From Elusimicrobiota bacterium (GTDB lineage Bacteria > Elusimicrobiota > Elusimicrobia > 2-02-FULL-39-32), in contig JACPBF010000009.1 of the NCBI GenBank assembly GCA_016180425.1, positions 48,707 to 112,706 on the forward strand: a stretch of 64,000 nt of DNA. The letters run 5' to 3'. The stretch's first letter is position 1. Each line of letters opens with the position of its first letter. Of this stretch, positions 18,101 to 26,200 are shown piece by piece. The position numbers and the translations under genes are program-made. The notes under the pieces were generated by a model. It made no database searches, had not been told where the DNA came from, and worked only from the letters and a program-made list of their open reading frames with translations.

Positions 18101-20883
18101 TACCGATATCATTATTAACGCAAGGGTTTGTGCCATTAGTGGTAGATCCTGTGATGGGGAACACTATATTATTGACGTTATTTGGGGGATTTGTAGGAGG
18201 AATAGGTTTATGGATATATAAGGAGAAGAAAGCTAAAGGAGGCGCAGGGACTGCAACGACTGCATCAGGTAGTTCAGCGACTGCAGCAGCAGCACCAGCA
18301 CCAGCAGCTTCAGCGCCAGTAGCAACACCGCAAGCCGCGCCAGCAGCGAGTGGAGGAATTCCAGCAGCAAGTCCAGCTGCACCCGCAGCAGGAGTAACTC
18401 CAACTGCAACAGTAACTCCAGCAGCAACACCGGCTGTGCCATCAGCATCAGCAGGAGGAACAAGCGCAGGAGGTACAGTAACACCCACACAATCAGCGGT
18501 TCCAGCAACACCAGCTCCAGGAGGAGTTCCAGCAACGCCAACTTCAGCGACTTCAGCAGGAACTCCAGCCGCAGGGTCAGCAGTAGCAGCAGTTCCAGTA
18601 ACACCAGCAGTATCAGGATCAGGGAGTATATTTAGCAGATTTGCGGATAGAGTTAAGAATTTATTTGGAGGAGGGAAAGTAACCCCAGCGCCAGCAGCAG
18701 TAGCAACTCCCAAAATCATTGGATGGGAGAGGAGCGAGGAGGGTTTGAGGAGAGCGTTAGAGGCAGGGGATAAAGAGATATTTGGGATGGGGAGTTTAAA
18801 TGAAGGGATCATGCAAGGGCTTATTGGTTTAGGTGGGGATCGGTATGAGAATTTAAAGAGGATGGGGAGAGGGGAGATAGAGGTTATAGGAGTAGAGAAT
18901 GAATATCAGGCAGAGGCGAGAGAGGAGTTATTGAGTAAGATACGAGGACGTTTTGGAATTGACTTATTAAAGGAGCCAGAAGTAGTGAAGGCAGAAGATA
19001 TGGTTATGAAGGGGAATAAAGGGGAATGGGAGCGGAATGAAAAAGGATTAAGAGGAGCTTTAGCAGCAGAGGATGAAGTGATATTTGGATTTGAGCCATT
19101 GGTAAATGAATTAATAATGACAACAATTATAAATAGTGGAGTAGATCGGTTGCAGAGTTTAGAAGAGATAATAAGAGGGGATAGAGATATAGTTGGTTTG
19201 GATATTAAATACATGAAGGCAGTGAGGAATGATTTAGGCAGGGTGGTGCACAAGAATTTTAATTATGAGATAAGGGAGATAGAATATTTTATAAGGGAGA
19301 TGAAGGGAGGGAGGAATGTATTGAGGGTAGGGAGTCCAGTGGATGAGGGGGTGATGGAGTTATTAAGGAAAGGGAGAGATGGGGAGGAGAAGAGGATATT
19401 GAGCAGGGTGATGAGTGGTAGGGTGAAGATACCTGGTGTAAGGGAAGAGGAGCAGGTAGAGGCACGGAATGAGGTGAGGAAGGTATTAAGAGAGAACTAT
19501 GGATTTAAAGGAATAGATACTGGCGGAGGGTTAGGGATATTTGGAACAACTTTAGGAATGGTGTTAATACCTGTATCGCAATTACTAGGAGGAGCATGGG
19601 GAGATTCAACAGTAGGAAATGCGATATTTCTTGCTTTATTGGGAATTGCAGCTGGAGGAATTGGTATAGCTTTTATTTTAAGGAAAAAGGAGATGATAGT
19701 TTTAGAAGATGGAAAAAAGACAATAAAAGATATAGCAGATTTAATTAAGGAATTAAGAAATGGAAATGCTAAAGCTCTTGGTATTGGAACTCCAGTAGAT
19801 GAAGGTGTAATGAATTTAATACAAAATTCAAAGGAAGGTAAAGAGAATAATATTTTGGAAAAGATTATTTTTGGAAAAATTAGAATTCCTGGAGTTAGCC
19901 AAGATCGTCAACAAGAGGCTAGAGATTATTTAGCTAGAAGATTAGAGGCAGATTTTAATTTTAAGGTAGATTTAAAGCATGGACAATTAATGGAAGATAG
20001 AGAAAAAATAGGCGTGGAGAAGTTAGAAGAGGAATTGTTAAGAAAAAATTGGTCAGTTTTTGGTTTAGACGATAAGATAGGCCAAGCTATTTATGAAGAG
20101 ATAGGCAAGAGCGGTTACATGCTGCTTAATTTAGAAAATATTTTGAGCGGCAAGATATCTCTTCCAGGAGTTGAAATTGAGAGACAAGCAGAAGCTTTAA
20201 AAGATCTTTCCAGAAAATTAAAATTAGATTTTGGATTTGAAATTGGCAGTTTTGAAAAATACAAAAAGCCTTTTTTTGTTACATTAGAACAAAGAAGAAT
20301 GAGCGATCCATCTGGAATAGTAAAACCAGTTAGAGTTACTCGTACTGAACGGATGTTTGGCATGGGCATTATTAAACCTGCAGCTGCCCAATTTACACAT
20401 GGTCAACGGAGTCCGATCATTGAGTTTCCGGATGTAAGAGAGAGAATGGGTTATATAGCCAGAGAAATAAACCAAACAAGTTTTAGTTCTTTATTTTTAA
20501 TTATTTTAGGGAGATTCCTTTCAATACTGGAACGGCCTTTTAGAGAAGTTGAAGAGATAGATTTAGGTTTTAAAGCTCCTCAAGGACTGCCAGCAAGAGG
20601 GTTAAAAGGTTCAACCTCTAAATTATCTTCTTTAGGAACAGGAGCATTAAAACCAGCGATTCTTGAGAGAGTAATTCCACGCGCAGCTAAAACCACAGTT
20701 TTAACTTTTGCAGCGCCAGAGACTAAAATTCCAGAATCAACAAAAACATCTGTTTTAAAACCTGTAGTAGAAAGAGGAGCAGTAACTGCAGCTAAGACAG
20801 GAGTGTTTGAAAGAGACAGAGCTTGTAAAATTTCAAGGCACATCAAAATTGCAAGCAGTAAAAGAAGCGCGGGTTGTTGCTAG
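12199..20883 (+). CDS. Giant protein B, N-terminal part of a split mega-gene (TIKI/ChaN-like, M23 peptidase, ~80-residue repeats)
   Basis: 2894 residues. M-I-R-F-W export segment ending A-P-P-Y-A-E-A-S (residues ~1-35). TIKI/ChaN-like domain with H116 (H-I-Q-D-A-H), E153 (C-V-E-G) and H536 (A-G-G-F-H). A small alpha/beta domain (~590-720) recurs in giant D. Two hydrophobic segments and a Pro/Gln linker follow (~775-915), then an M23 peptidase (~985-1130), a long coiled coil (~1150-1420), a membrane segment (~1455), Ala/Pro/Gly/Ser linkers, about eight ~80-residue repeats interrupted by two paralogous membrane hairpins (~1660-2690), and the beginning of the T-x-x-L repeat belt. The last ~25 residues (from about 20807) no longer match the repeat pattern; the pattern continues in the next frame at 20807. 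One T too many in the TTT at 20806-20808 explains this, so the 12199, 20807 and 23073 frames were probably one gene. Confidence 0.8.
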   Translation: MIRFWIEKKNRSWLESTALLVLGALLFSIVAPPYAEASIWDERKKAVDVMTEKKEKVAEALKKTDKSLEEKERIKELGIASGIEIPEDLGTVVEAWGGIPNLAEQPPLVIHIQDAHGVYDAQKNASEILKIIRSGNQEDKEAASVQPLLVCVEGAWGRVSPEWISVFPDENLKKEMAERLLQEGEITGEEYLAIMMGPGKLKIYGVEEKELYEANAKAREVIDRDRKNLLEELEKLSFRLDAIKRKIYPRKLLELDHVSGNFETQKIPLKEYFSYLLKADPQSWKNQDYPNLTSLEDMVKLEAQFTKEGIEEERKKLLIFLEDKLDKSSLAQLGQVSLSYRLGKISGERFYEGIIHLAEAHNKELPQIKIYVNYLKKYSAIKTEKLSDEIIKLEKNVFLSFAGKDEKLKKLVEVDRGLRIETKFWDEKLSPTDWEDYRQTVKKGDLKNFSGKVLGWKEIEKFVFQKEKDLRLEVSQAHQPSKISRAQTPTYAQMRYLQEGYYRLAFKRDQTMVEKTLEKAKELNEERVVLIAGGFHTAGMMKFLRDKGVPYIVIRPKLSFERAQKQEKKDKSDKRKGIEKVKYASLIGAYTKKLEELKSDLETNVQGQDQELAEAVEKVMDIIKNKLFFVGPVEDKGNNILLGAYQGEFSRVNFLIESSDFEPAPPVVSVEFENAIEQAMGTLRSKPGSFGEEGVVRIFSGLSFWLQTGMERAGHLSFRKAKKEDSERLEPYSKEVWPYSNIQRKVPPERAGPKQLSKASPQPLKKEVAALPTLKQKIFSHIAAASGIAALFVIAVLASMFPPIAKVSEQTSLQSLEIQTGMIGMGFIFSRLQMNPKQIILFLLGIVTLFSVFSQPPQVQKKNSRFIAPSVEASAMQTPPPLSNFGFFSFQAPTRQPESQVPTQQPAPAPSVVVSPSQALNSLDQILPQASGSEVIDAMVKAAHDLETEKVKLLDDLIRNSRFSYNVEDVLVIRNLISSGRFPFNVPPSNIRMNQGYNVASITKVQVAYNADFDPGSWGIADAAHNGLHEGIDIFSASDAPVVALMSGRISKVVSVPNSGIHVTVDLGASYSHYQTVYRHLANPVVMENDSVQTGLLISHNLYPNPENTAPHIHFELRRADSTPIDPYPLLQVLSVTNDPRIGLSRMVIEIENLRMQIKNAAKGSKENLDKVKAKNKQYQEEVKILQGLWSSVQSGKFPQIKALKNKIKDLAQLEIELQKEIEKLRSNLTTAAQVKNDADQKIKNKFPPEIAKTPEGDETLTLMKRETENALSHLTAENRSLELGINDLETTLASVEIAKKESDKLFKAQLEIQKIAPDLADYLRGIALTRIVHNRVSALAYQMHETKDLWAMDIGDFVDRMRVIQDETRLRIQELEMIVNSSKLLAKRINLQTIENQSLRSELSSLLIETGSQLDRNLKSSKWRAEIILKPTLKELTWNLKISRLRNIGMWIFFGFLPILGALLLNFLRRERSNSLDEEEFEDAGDIDEAGGREEIGAPTNGATPAAPGGRAAATVTGVAGEAGKAAITVSGRSGAGVVLDIEDKGKEDQAVGEKKLVIVGGSQGRVDRSDENVNKGAAAPSPSPSPSSNSEGVEPAVSVTEALNNLYGFSQATDSEEVGAVPAVSGSGSIFSRFADRVKNLFGGGTVTPAPAPSVVVTPRVVGWERNEEGLKRALEAGDGAIFGMGSLNEGIMQRIIGLGGDRYENLKRMGRAELEIPGVEREYQEDARAELLSRINQRFNLDLLEELKVNAPQDVLSQVQINRNRKEKFIQDLNEMNPAFLALFPESGFRNQILQSIRSEGDRFKYLSSIFSMQEPKLINGSANVQELEEYFYVVTLRIENQYGLLIPGSRRALDKLLNLLHRGHPREIGIDSALDVRVLKAVREGGIHNEFKTLGKIINGEKELPDLGNIEITPHQLKLYITALSQHLENIYGFKAEKKKSSGIITGGGLGGLLGSVIAGLILIPISLLTQGFVPLVVDPVMGNTILLTLFGGFVGGIGLWIYKEKKAKGGAGTATTASGSSATAAAAPAPAASAPVATPQAAPAASGGIPAASPAAPAAGVTPTATVTPAATPAVPSASAGGTSAGGTVTPTQSAVPATPAPGGVPATPTSATSAGTPAAGSAVAAVPVTPAVSGSGSIFSRFADRVKNLFGGGKVTPAPAAVATPKIIGWERSEEGLRRALEAGDKEIFGMGSLNEGIMQGLIGLGGDRYENLKRMGRGEIEVIGVENEYQAEAREELLSKIRGRFGIDLLKEPEVVKAEDMVMKGNKGEWERNEKGLRGALAAEDEVIFGFEPLVNELIMTTIINSGVDRLQSLEEIIRGDRDIVGLDIKYMKAVRNDLGRVVHKNFNYEIREIEYFIREMKGGRNVLRVGSPVDEGVMELLRKGRDGEEKRILSRVMSGRVKIPGVREEEQVEARNEVRKVLRENYGFKGIDTGGGLGIFGTTLGMVLIPVSQLLGGAWGDSTVGNAIFLALLGIAAGGIGIAFILRKKEMIVLEDGKKTIKDIADLIKELRNGNAKALGIGTPVDEGVMNLIQNSKEGKENNILEKIIFGKIRIPGVSQDRQQEARDYLARRLEADFNFKVDLKHGQLMEDREKIGVEKLEEELLRKNWSVFGLDDKIGQAIYEEIGKSGYMLLNLENILSGKISLPGVEIERQAEALKDLSRKLKLDFGFEIGSFEKYKKPFFVTLEQRRMSDPSGIVKPVRVTRTERMFGMGIIKPAAAQFTHGQRSPIIEFPDVRERMGYIAREINQTSFSSLFLIILGRFLSILERPFREVEEIDLGFKAPQGLPARGLKGSTSKLSSLGTGALKPAILERVIPRAAKTTVLTFAAPETKIPESTKTSVLKPVVERGAVTAAKTGVFERDRACKISRHIKIASSKRSAGCC
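15160..15580 (+). other. M23 (LytM-type) peptidase domain in giant protein B
   Basis: Residues ~985-1130. H1029-E-G-I-D1033 matches the zinc-binding H-x3-D motif and P-H1112-I-H1114-F-E-L matches the H-x-H motif, with the expected beta-rich sequence between (V-V-A-L-M-S-G-R-I-S-K-V-V and Y-R-H-L). All zinc ligands are present, so it is likely an active endopeptidase cutting peptidoglycan peptide cross-links. It is followed by a coiled coil, as in envelope-associated LytM proteins. Confidence 0.85.
17190..20260 (+). repeat. About eight copies of an ~80-residue protein repeat, with two membrane hairpins inserted
   Basis: Unit pattern: G-L-x-x-A-L, then I-F-G-x-G-x-L-x-x-x-I-M, a G-x-x-R-x-x-x-L segment, I-P-G-V-E-x-E-x-Q-x-E-A-R, ending L-x-x-x-F-x-F. 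Copies start near 17190, 17480, 17765, 18720, 19020, 19280, 19715 and 20000; copies 2 and 3 are the most diverged. Copies 1 and 4 belong to a recent duplication: 17083-17420 and 18611-18920 are nearly identical DNA, including the peptide S-I-F-S-R-F-A-D-R-V-K-N-L-F-G-G-G. Membrane hairpins at ~18040-18230 and ~19520-19690 are paralogous. I do not recognise the unit as a known domain. Confidence 0.75.
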
Positions 20884-23203
20884 AGCTGGGGTTACTGGAA
20901 AGCTGGAACTTTCAGAGACAATTCATTCAGTTCCTCAAGGGACTGCCAGATTACAACCTTTGAAAGAAACCGAACCTGTAAGAGTTGTTGGCACATCTCG
21001 ATTGCAAAGAGTAGGAGAAGCAGAACCTGTAAGGGTTCATGGAACATCTAGATTTCAAACAGTAGAAGAAGCTAGAAAGATACCTAAAGCATTTGGGACT
21101 GGTAAATTAGACGCTTCTAAAACTAGAATTTTGATTTTTCAAATAACCGCAAGAAGAGTTGTGCGGGCAGCTTTAAATCTTGTAAACCCAGGGAGGGTGG
21201 AACAAGTAGAAGAAATAAGAGCAATTCCACGTGCAGCTAAAACCACAGTTTTAACTTCTGCAGCGCCAGAGACTAAAATTCCAGAATCAACAAAAACATC
21301 TGTTTTAAAACCTGTAGTAGAAAGAGGAGCAGTAACTGCAGCTAAGACAGGAGTGTTAGAGACAGAATCTGTACAACCTCGTGGGACATCACGATTGCAA
21401 AACGTAAAAGAGGCACAGGTTATTGCTAGAGCTGGAGTTACTGGAAAGCTGGAACTTTCAGAGACAATTCATTCAGTTCCTCAAGGGACTGCTAAACTAC
21501 AATCTTTGAAAGAAACAGAATCTGTACAACCTCGTGGGACATCACGATTGCAAAACGTAAAAGAGGCAGAGGTTATTGCTAGAGTTGGGGTTACTGGAAA
21601 GTTAGAACTTTCAGAGACAATTCATTCAGTTCCTCAAAGTACTGCCAGATTACAACCTTTGAAAGAAACAAAATCTGTACAACCTCTCGGCACATCTAGA
21701 TTGCAAAGAGTAGAGGAAGCAAAGATAACTTCCAGAGCTGCTTTTACTGGAAAGTTAGATGCTTCAAAAACTGGAATTTTACCAGTTTTGTTATTGGAAC
21801 AAGCAGAATATGTTGCCAGAGAAAAGGCTCAAACTCAATTTAGAGTTCAGTTTCTGATGATTTTGGGATTATTATTTTCAATACTGGAGCGCTCTTTTAA
21901 AATATTTATAAAAGATGAAGTTGTAGGTTTAGGATTTAAAGCTCCTCAAGGGCTGCCAGCAAGAGGGTTAAAAGGTTCAACCTCTAAATTGTTTTCTTTA
22001 GGAACAGGAGCATTAAAACCAGCAGTTATTGAGAGAGCAATTCCACGCGCAGCTAAGACAAGTGTTTTAAGCCAACCAGAAACAGTTGCCTCAGTTTCTC
22101 AAGGGACTGGCAGATTACAACCTTTACAACCTTTACAAGAAACCGAACCTATAAGAGTTGCTGGCACATCTCGATTGCAAAGAGTAGAAGAACCAGAGGC
22201 AATTCCAAGAACCTCATTAACAGGTAAGTTGGTTCTTTCAATCACTAGAGTTTTAGTTAGTCCTTTTGTTGAGAGAGAAATGGTTCGCGCAGCAAAGACA
22301 TCCGCATTAACTTTAGTTGGCACAAGCAGACTTCCATTTTTTCAGATAGAAGAAGTCATAGAAACACCAAAAACATCTGGCGTTGGTAAGGTAGGTTCTT
22401 CTAGGAAGGGGAAAGGGAAAAGAGCATTAAAACCAGCTATCCCTGCAAGAAGAATTCTACGCGCGGCGAAAACAACAGTTTTAACTCCTGCAGTAGATGA
22501 CAGCAGAATTCCAGAAGCTGCAAAGACATCAATTTTATCTCCTCTGATTCTTGAAACTGAAATACCGCAAGCAGCAAAAACAGCTTTATTAAAACCTATA
22601 GTTGAAAGAGAAGTTGCGGCTGCAGCTAAGACAGGAGTTTTGGTTCAACCAGAAGTAGTAGCTTCAATTCCTGTAGGGACTGCAAAGCTGCCGCAGATAG
22701 AGGAGGCTAAAGAATCTCCTAGAGCTGCTCTTACAGGAAAATTAGATTCTTCAAAGACCGGGATCTTGCCAGTTCTGTTACAAAAACGAGCGGAGTATGT
22801 TGCTAGAGAAGCGACCCAAACTATTTTTAGAGTTCCATTTTCTATGATTTTGGGATTATTATTTTCAATACTGGAAAGCTCTTTTAAAACATTTATAAAA
22901 GATAAAATTATAGGTTTAGAATTTAAAACTCCTCAAGGACTGCCAGGCAGAGGATTAAAAGGTTCAACCTCTAAATTATCTTCTTTAGGAACAGGAGCAT
23001 TAAAACCAGCGATTGTTGAGAGAGCAATTCCACGCGCAGCTAAGACAAGTGTTTTAAGCCAACCAGAAACAGTTGCCTCAGTTTCTCAAGGGACTGGCAG
23101 ATTACAACCTTTACAGATTACAACCTTTACAAGAAACCGAACCTGTAAGAGTTGCTGGCACATCTCGATTGCAAAGAGTAGGAGAAGCAAGGGCAATTCC
23201 TAA
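20807..23203 (+). CDS. Middle fragment of the split mega-gene (T-x-x-L repeat region)
   Basis: A 798-codon stretch in frame 2 that starts at TTG 20807 with no ribosome binding site and consists almost entirely of the T-x-x-L repeats plus three hydrophobic I-L-G-L-L-F-S-I-L-E type segments. Its first residues continue the repeat left behind by the 12199 frame, and its last ~20 residues (after G-R-L-Q-P-L-Q) lose the repeat, which resumes in the 23073 frame. A 16-bp tandem duplication at 23100-23131 explains the second change. It is best read as the middle of one protein, not as an independent gene; alternatives are a real contingency-type frameshift or an assembly error in repeats. Confidence 0.65.
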   Translation: MKETELVKFQGTSKLQAVKEARVVARAGVTGKLELSETIHSVPQGTARLQPLKETEPVRVVGTSRLQRVGEAEPVRVHGTSRFQTVEEARKIPKAFGTGKLDASKTRILIFQITARRVVRAALNLVNPGRVEQVEEIRAIPRAAKTTVLTSAAPETKIPESTKTSVLKPVVERGAVTAAKTGVLETESVQPRGTSRLQNVKEAQVIARAGVTGKLELSETIHSVPQGTAKLQSLKETESVQPRGTSRLQNVKEAEVIARVGVTGKLELSETIHSVPQSTARLQPLKETKSVQPLGTSRLQRVEEAKITSRAAFTGKLDASKTGILPVLLLEQAEYVAREKAQTQFRVQFLMILGLLFSILERSFKIFIKDEVVGLGFKAPQGLPARGLKGSTSKLFSLGTGALKPAVIERAIPRAAKTSVLSQPETVASVSQGTGRLQPLQPLQETEPIRVAGTSRLQRVEEPEAIPRTSLTGKLVLSITRVLVSPFVEREMVRAAKTSALTLVGTSRLPFFQIEEVIETPKTSGVGKVGSSRKGKGKRALKPAIPARRILRAAKTTVLTPAVDDSRIPEAAKTSILSPLILETEIPQAAKTALLKPIVEREVAAAAKTGVLVQPEVVASIPVGTAKLPQIEEAKESPRAALTGKLDSSKTGILPVLLQKRAEYVAREATQTIFRVPFSMILGLLFSILESSFKTFIKDKIIGLEFKTPQGLPGRGLKGSTSKLSSLGTGALKPAIVERAIPRAAKTSVLSQPETVASVSQGTGRLQPLQITTFTRNRTCKSCWHISIAKSRRSKGNS

Positions 23204-26200
23204 AGCGTCATTAACAGGAAAATTGGTTCTTTCAATCACTAGAGTTTTAGTTAGTCCTTTTGTTGAAAGAGAAATGGTTCGCGCAGCAAAAACCGCAATT
23301 TTAAGAATAGCAAGCCATGAAACTGAAGTGCCACAACCAGCAAAAACATCTGTTTTGAAACCAGTAGTTGAAAGAGAAGTTGCAGCTGCGGCAAAAACAG
23401 GAGTTTTAAGTTTGTTTGGCACATCTAAATTAAATCTTATGCAGACAGAAAAAGTTCGAGCGGGGCCTACGGGAAGATTAGAAGCTGTCCCAGACCAAAG
23501 AGTAACTGCTCAAGGAACCATTCCTTTAGAGCGTTTTAGAGGAGCCCGTCCAAATATTTCTGATCGCACTTCCTATTTAGCTTTTGACAGAACTGGAAGA
23601 TTAAGCCCAACCAGAATTGAACCAGTTAGGCAATTTCCTAGAGGCACAGTAAATTTATCACAGAATCGTCAAAACACAGGCAGGTTAGATTTACCGGCAG
23701 TGGAAAAAATTAAAAGCGCTTCTCCAACAGCTTTACTGATTCCTGTTCAGGAACCTGAAATAAATCTTTTAGGTCGCATGGTTCAGATTGGGCTCAAACT
23801 TGTAAAGGGCTTATTGAATATTCAAGAGGAAGAAAAAACCAAAACCCTTGATCTAGATTGGAATTTTAGAGATGAAGGGATTAGGCAGGAATTAGAAATT
23901 TTAAGAGCTGAAGGGGGAAAACATTTTGAAGAAGCTCTGCGTCAAATCGCAAAAGAAAAAGGCATTGAAAATCGCGCAAAAGTTTCTGCAAAGGGGAGTC
24001 CTTTGGCTCGGAATATTTTACCACAGGCGAATAAGCCAACTAGACCGGGCACAATTAATCAGAGAACCATAAAAGGTGAAGCAGCTAAAATAGGAAGTTC
24101 TGTTATTAAAGTTGGTGTGGTCTTACTTTTAGTGGGGACATTAATTCTTCTGCCAGATTTTTATAGTAGAGCATGGAGCGTTCCTCTAACTACTTTAACT
24201 CCCATGCTTGCAGCCGATCCAACTTTAGAATTCGCATATTCTCTTTTTAGCGTTCTAGGCGTGGCTGCAATCCTTTTTATTATCGGCATTGGCGCCATAC
24301 GGCTCAATGCTTTAAGAGCGAGTTCTCCTTCTACAAGAGTAGTTATAGTTCCAAAAGTCACGAAAATTATCAATAAAAAGCCAGAAGCGGTTGAACCTGA
24401 AAACATAGAGGCTCAAGTTCGTTTTAATTCAACCAATAGTCTTTATGAAATTGAAGTAAGACGATGGATCGAAGAGCTTGTGGGTGGGATCGCTCCAAAT
24501 GAAACTTTAAAGACTCTTCATGACAAAGCTGATGGAGTCATTGCGGATTCTACATTAATCGTTCAAGATGCGGCAACCAGAGGAGAAGTAGATCCCATTC
24601 ATGAAGGTAAAATTAAAGATGCCGGAGTATTAAAGCAGATACTAGATCGGGAAAGGCTTAGGATCAGTGTGGACCAACTCCTTCGCTCTTCAAGACTCCC
24701 TCCTTTTTTACTTAATAATCATTTTATTTATTCTACTTTACATGGATTAGTTCTTCATATTTATGAGCCTCTTTTTGCTCTTTTGGTTTTCTTAAAAATA
24801 ACAAGAGCTGCGACCATGGGCATAGGAATATTTTTTGTCTCTATTTTTGCAGCAAGCGCAGCCTTTGCGTTTCCTGCCGGGTTTTTACCTTTTAACTTAC
24901 AAACCCCAATGGCAGATAGTCAGACTTTTAGCTGGTCTCAAATCACTCTTATGTTATCTGATCTAATAGACATGCAAGTAATCTCCAATCTATTTTGGGG
25001 ATACATCTTTATTGCCATTTTAGGCGTAGCCGCGGTTTCTCTTATTATTGGCTCTAGTGTGAAAATAGTTAGAGATGTTCGGACTAGCAGAAATGTATGG
25101 AATGAAACTGATCTTGGAGAGATTCAAAAGGTTTTTTATGGAAAATATTGGCTTTCTAGAATTGTGCGAGGGAGCGCGATAGATAAAGTTGTGGAGCTCT
25201 GCAATGCAGATGAAGCAATCAGAGAAGAAGGTAAAAAGATTCTAATAAAATTATTGATAAACGATCGTTTTACTAATGTGCATAGAAAACTAGAACAAGT
25301 TTTAGAAAAAGAATTAGGAGTTGAAAGAAAGCAGATCATAGAATCTTATTGGGAACTCTTAAAGAGCAATGAACCAGAGGTTAGAAGAAACGCGGTAAAA
25401 AGACTGGTTAAATTAGGAGCGAATTCAGACTTGATGGCTTTGGGGTTTTTAAATGTGGCAGCGGCAGGTGTTAGAGTAGAAAGATATGTGAGGGAAGAAG
25501 CACTTGTTACTTTAAGGAAATATTCTAAGGTTAGACCCGAGACAAAAGAAAAAGTAGCGCGAGATTTAGTTGAACTTTCAAAAGATACAAGTTTACTTGA
25601 TCTTATTTTAGAAACTTTAACTTATTTTAGAACCCCCAATACAGATACTCTAGTTAAAAGGCAATTAGGGTTATTTTTAGGGGATAGCCGCAGCTATATT
25701 CGCTCTAAAGCAGTAACTGCTTCAGCTCAATATCAAGATCCAAACACTTTTGAATTGGCTAGCAAAGCCTTAAAAGATCCTGATTCATTAGTTAAAATTT
25801 CCGCTATAGATGTTTTAATAAGTTTAAAAGATACTAGAGCAGTTCAAGTTTTAATTAACGCTTTAGAAGAAGAAACCAGAGCTTTAAAAGCAGAAAGAAC
25901 TAGAGTCTCTAAAAACCTTAAAGAGATGTATCGCATGAAAATTGCAGAAGCTTTAGCTTATTTTTCAGGAGATCTTTCTTTAGAACCAGAACGTTCTTTA
26001 AGCGCGTTAAGAAGCCATTTGCCGTATATTCCAGGCAGTACTGAACGACTTGTCTCTCAAGGGTATGATGAAGCCAGAAATGAAACAGTTGAAAAAAGCG
26101 AGGTGAGCATAAGTCCTGAAATAGACAAGTTCAACTGGGCAATTAAACATATTGAACAGTCCCGCGCTCAAAAAAGGTCAGGTCCTGCTCTTCCTTTTAG

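Larger units (their letters stand above)
20570..23760 (+). repeat. Belt of 16-18-residue T-x-x-L repeats with long near-identical DNA repeats
   Basis: Units alternate between forms such as R-A-A-K-T-S-V-L, R-G-T-S-R-L-Q, A-G-V-T-G-K-L and Q-G-T-A-K-L-Q, each a threonine followed two or three residues later by leucine, spaced 16-18 residues. Higher-order blocks begin with A-P-Q-G-L-P-A-R-G-L-K-G near 20577, 21942 and 22930. At the DNA level ~125 bp at 20684-20807 recur almost unchanged at 21230-21356. Both frame changes of the mega-gene fall inside this belt. The region spans parts of three reading frames. Confidence 0.8.

Noticed and set aside
17985..18812. Long minus-strand open frames opposite the Ala/Pro-rich linkers (also 16890-17282 and 29634-29996)
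   Set aside because: Composition artefact: biased codons on the plus strand remove stops on the other strand; products are low-complexity with no ribosome sites.
20803..20812. Programmed frameshift signal at GTGTTTGAAA
   Set aside because: No X-XXY-YYZ slippery heptamer and no obvious downstream stem; a homopolymer indel is simpler.
20570..23760. Possible CRISPR array because of regularly spaced repeats
   Set aside because: The repeats are coding, imperfect, in frame and have no unique spacers of constant length; no cas genes are present.
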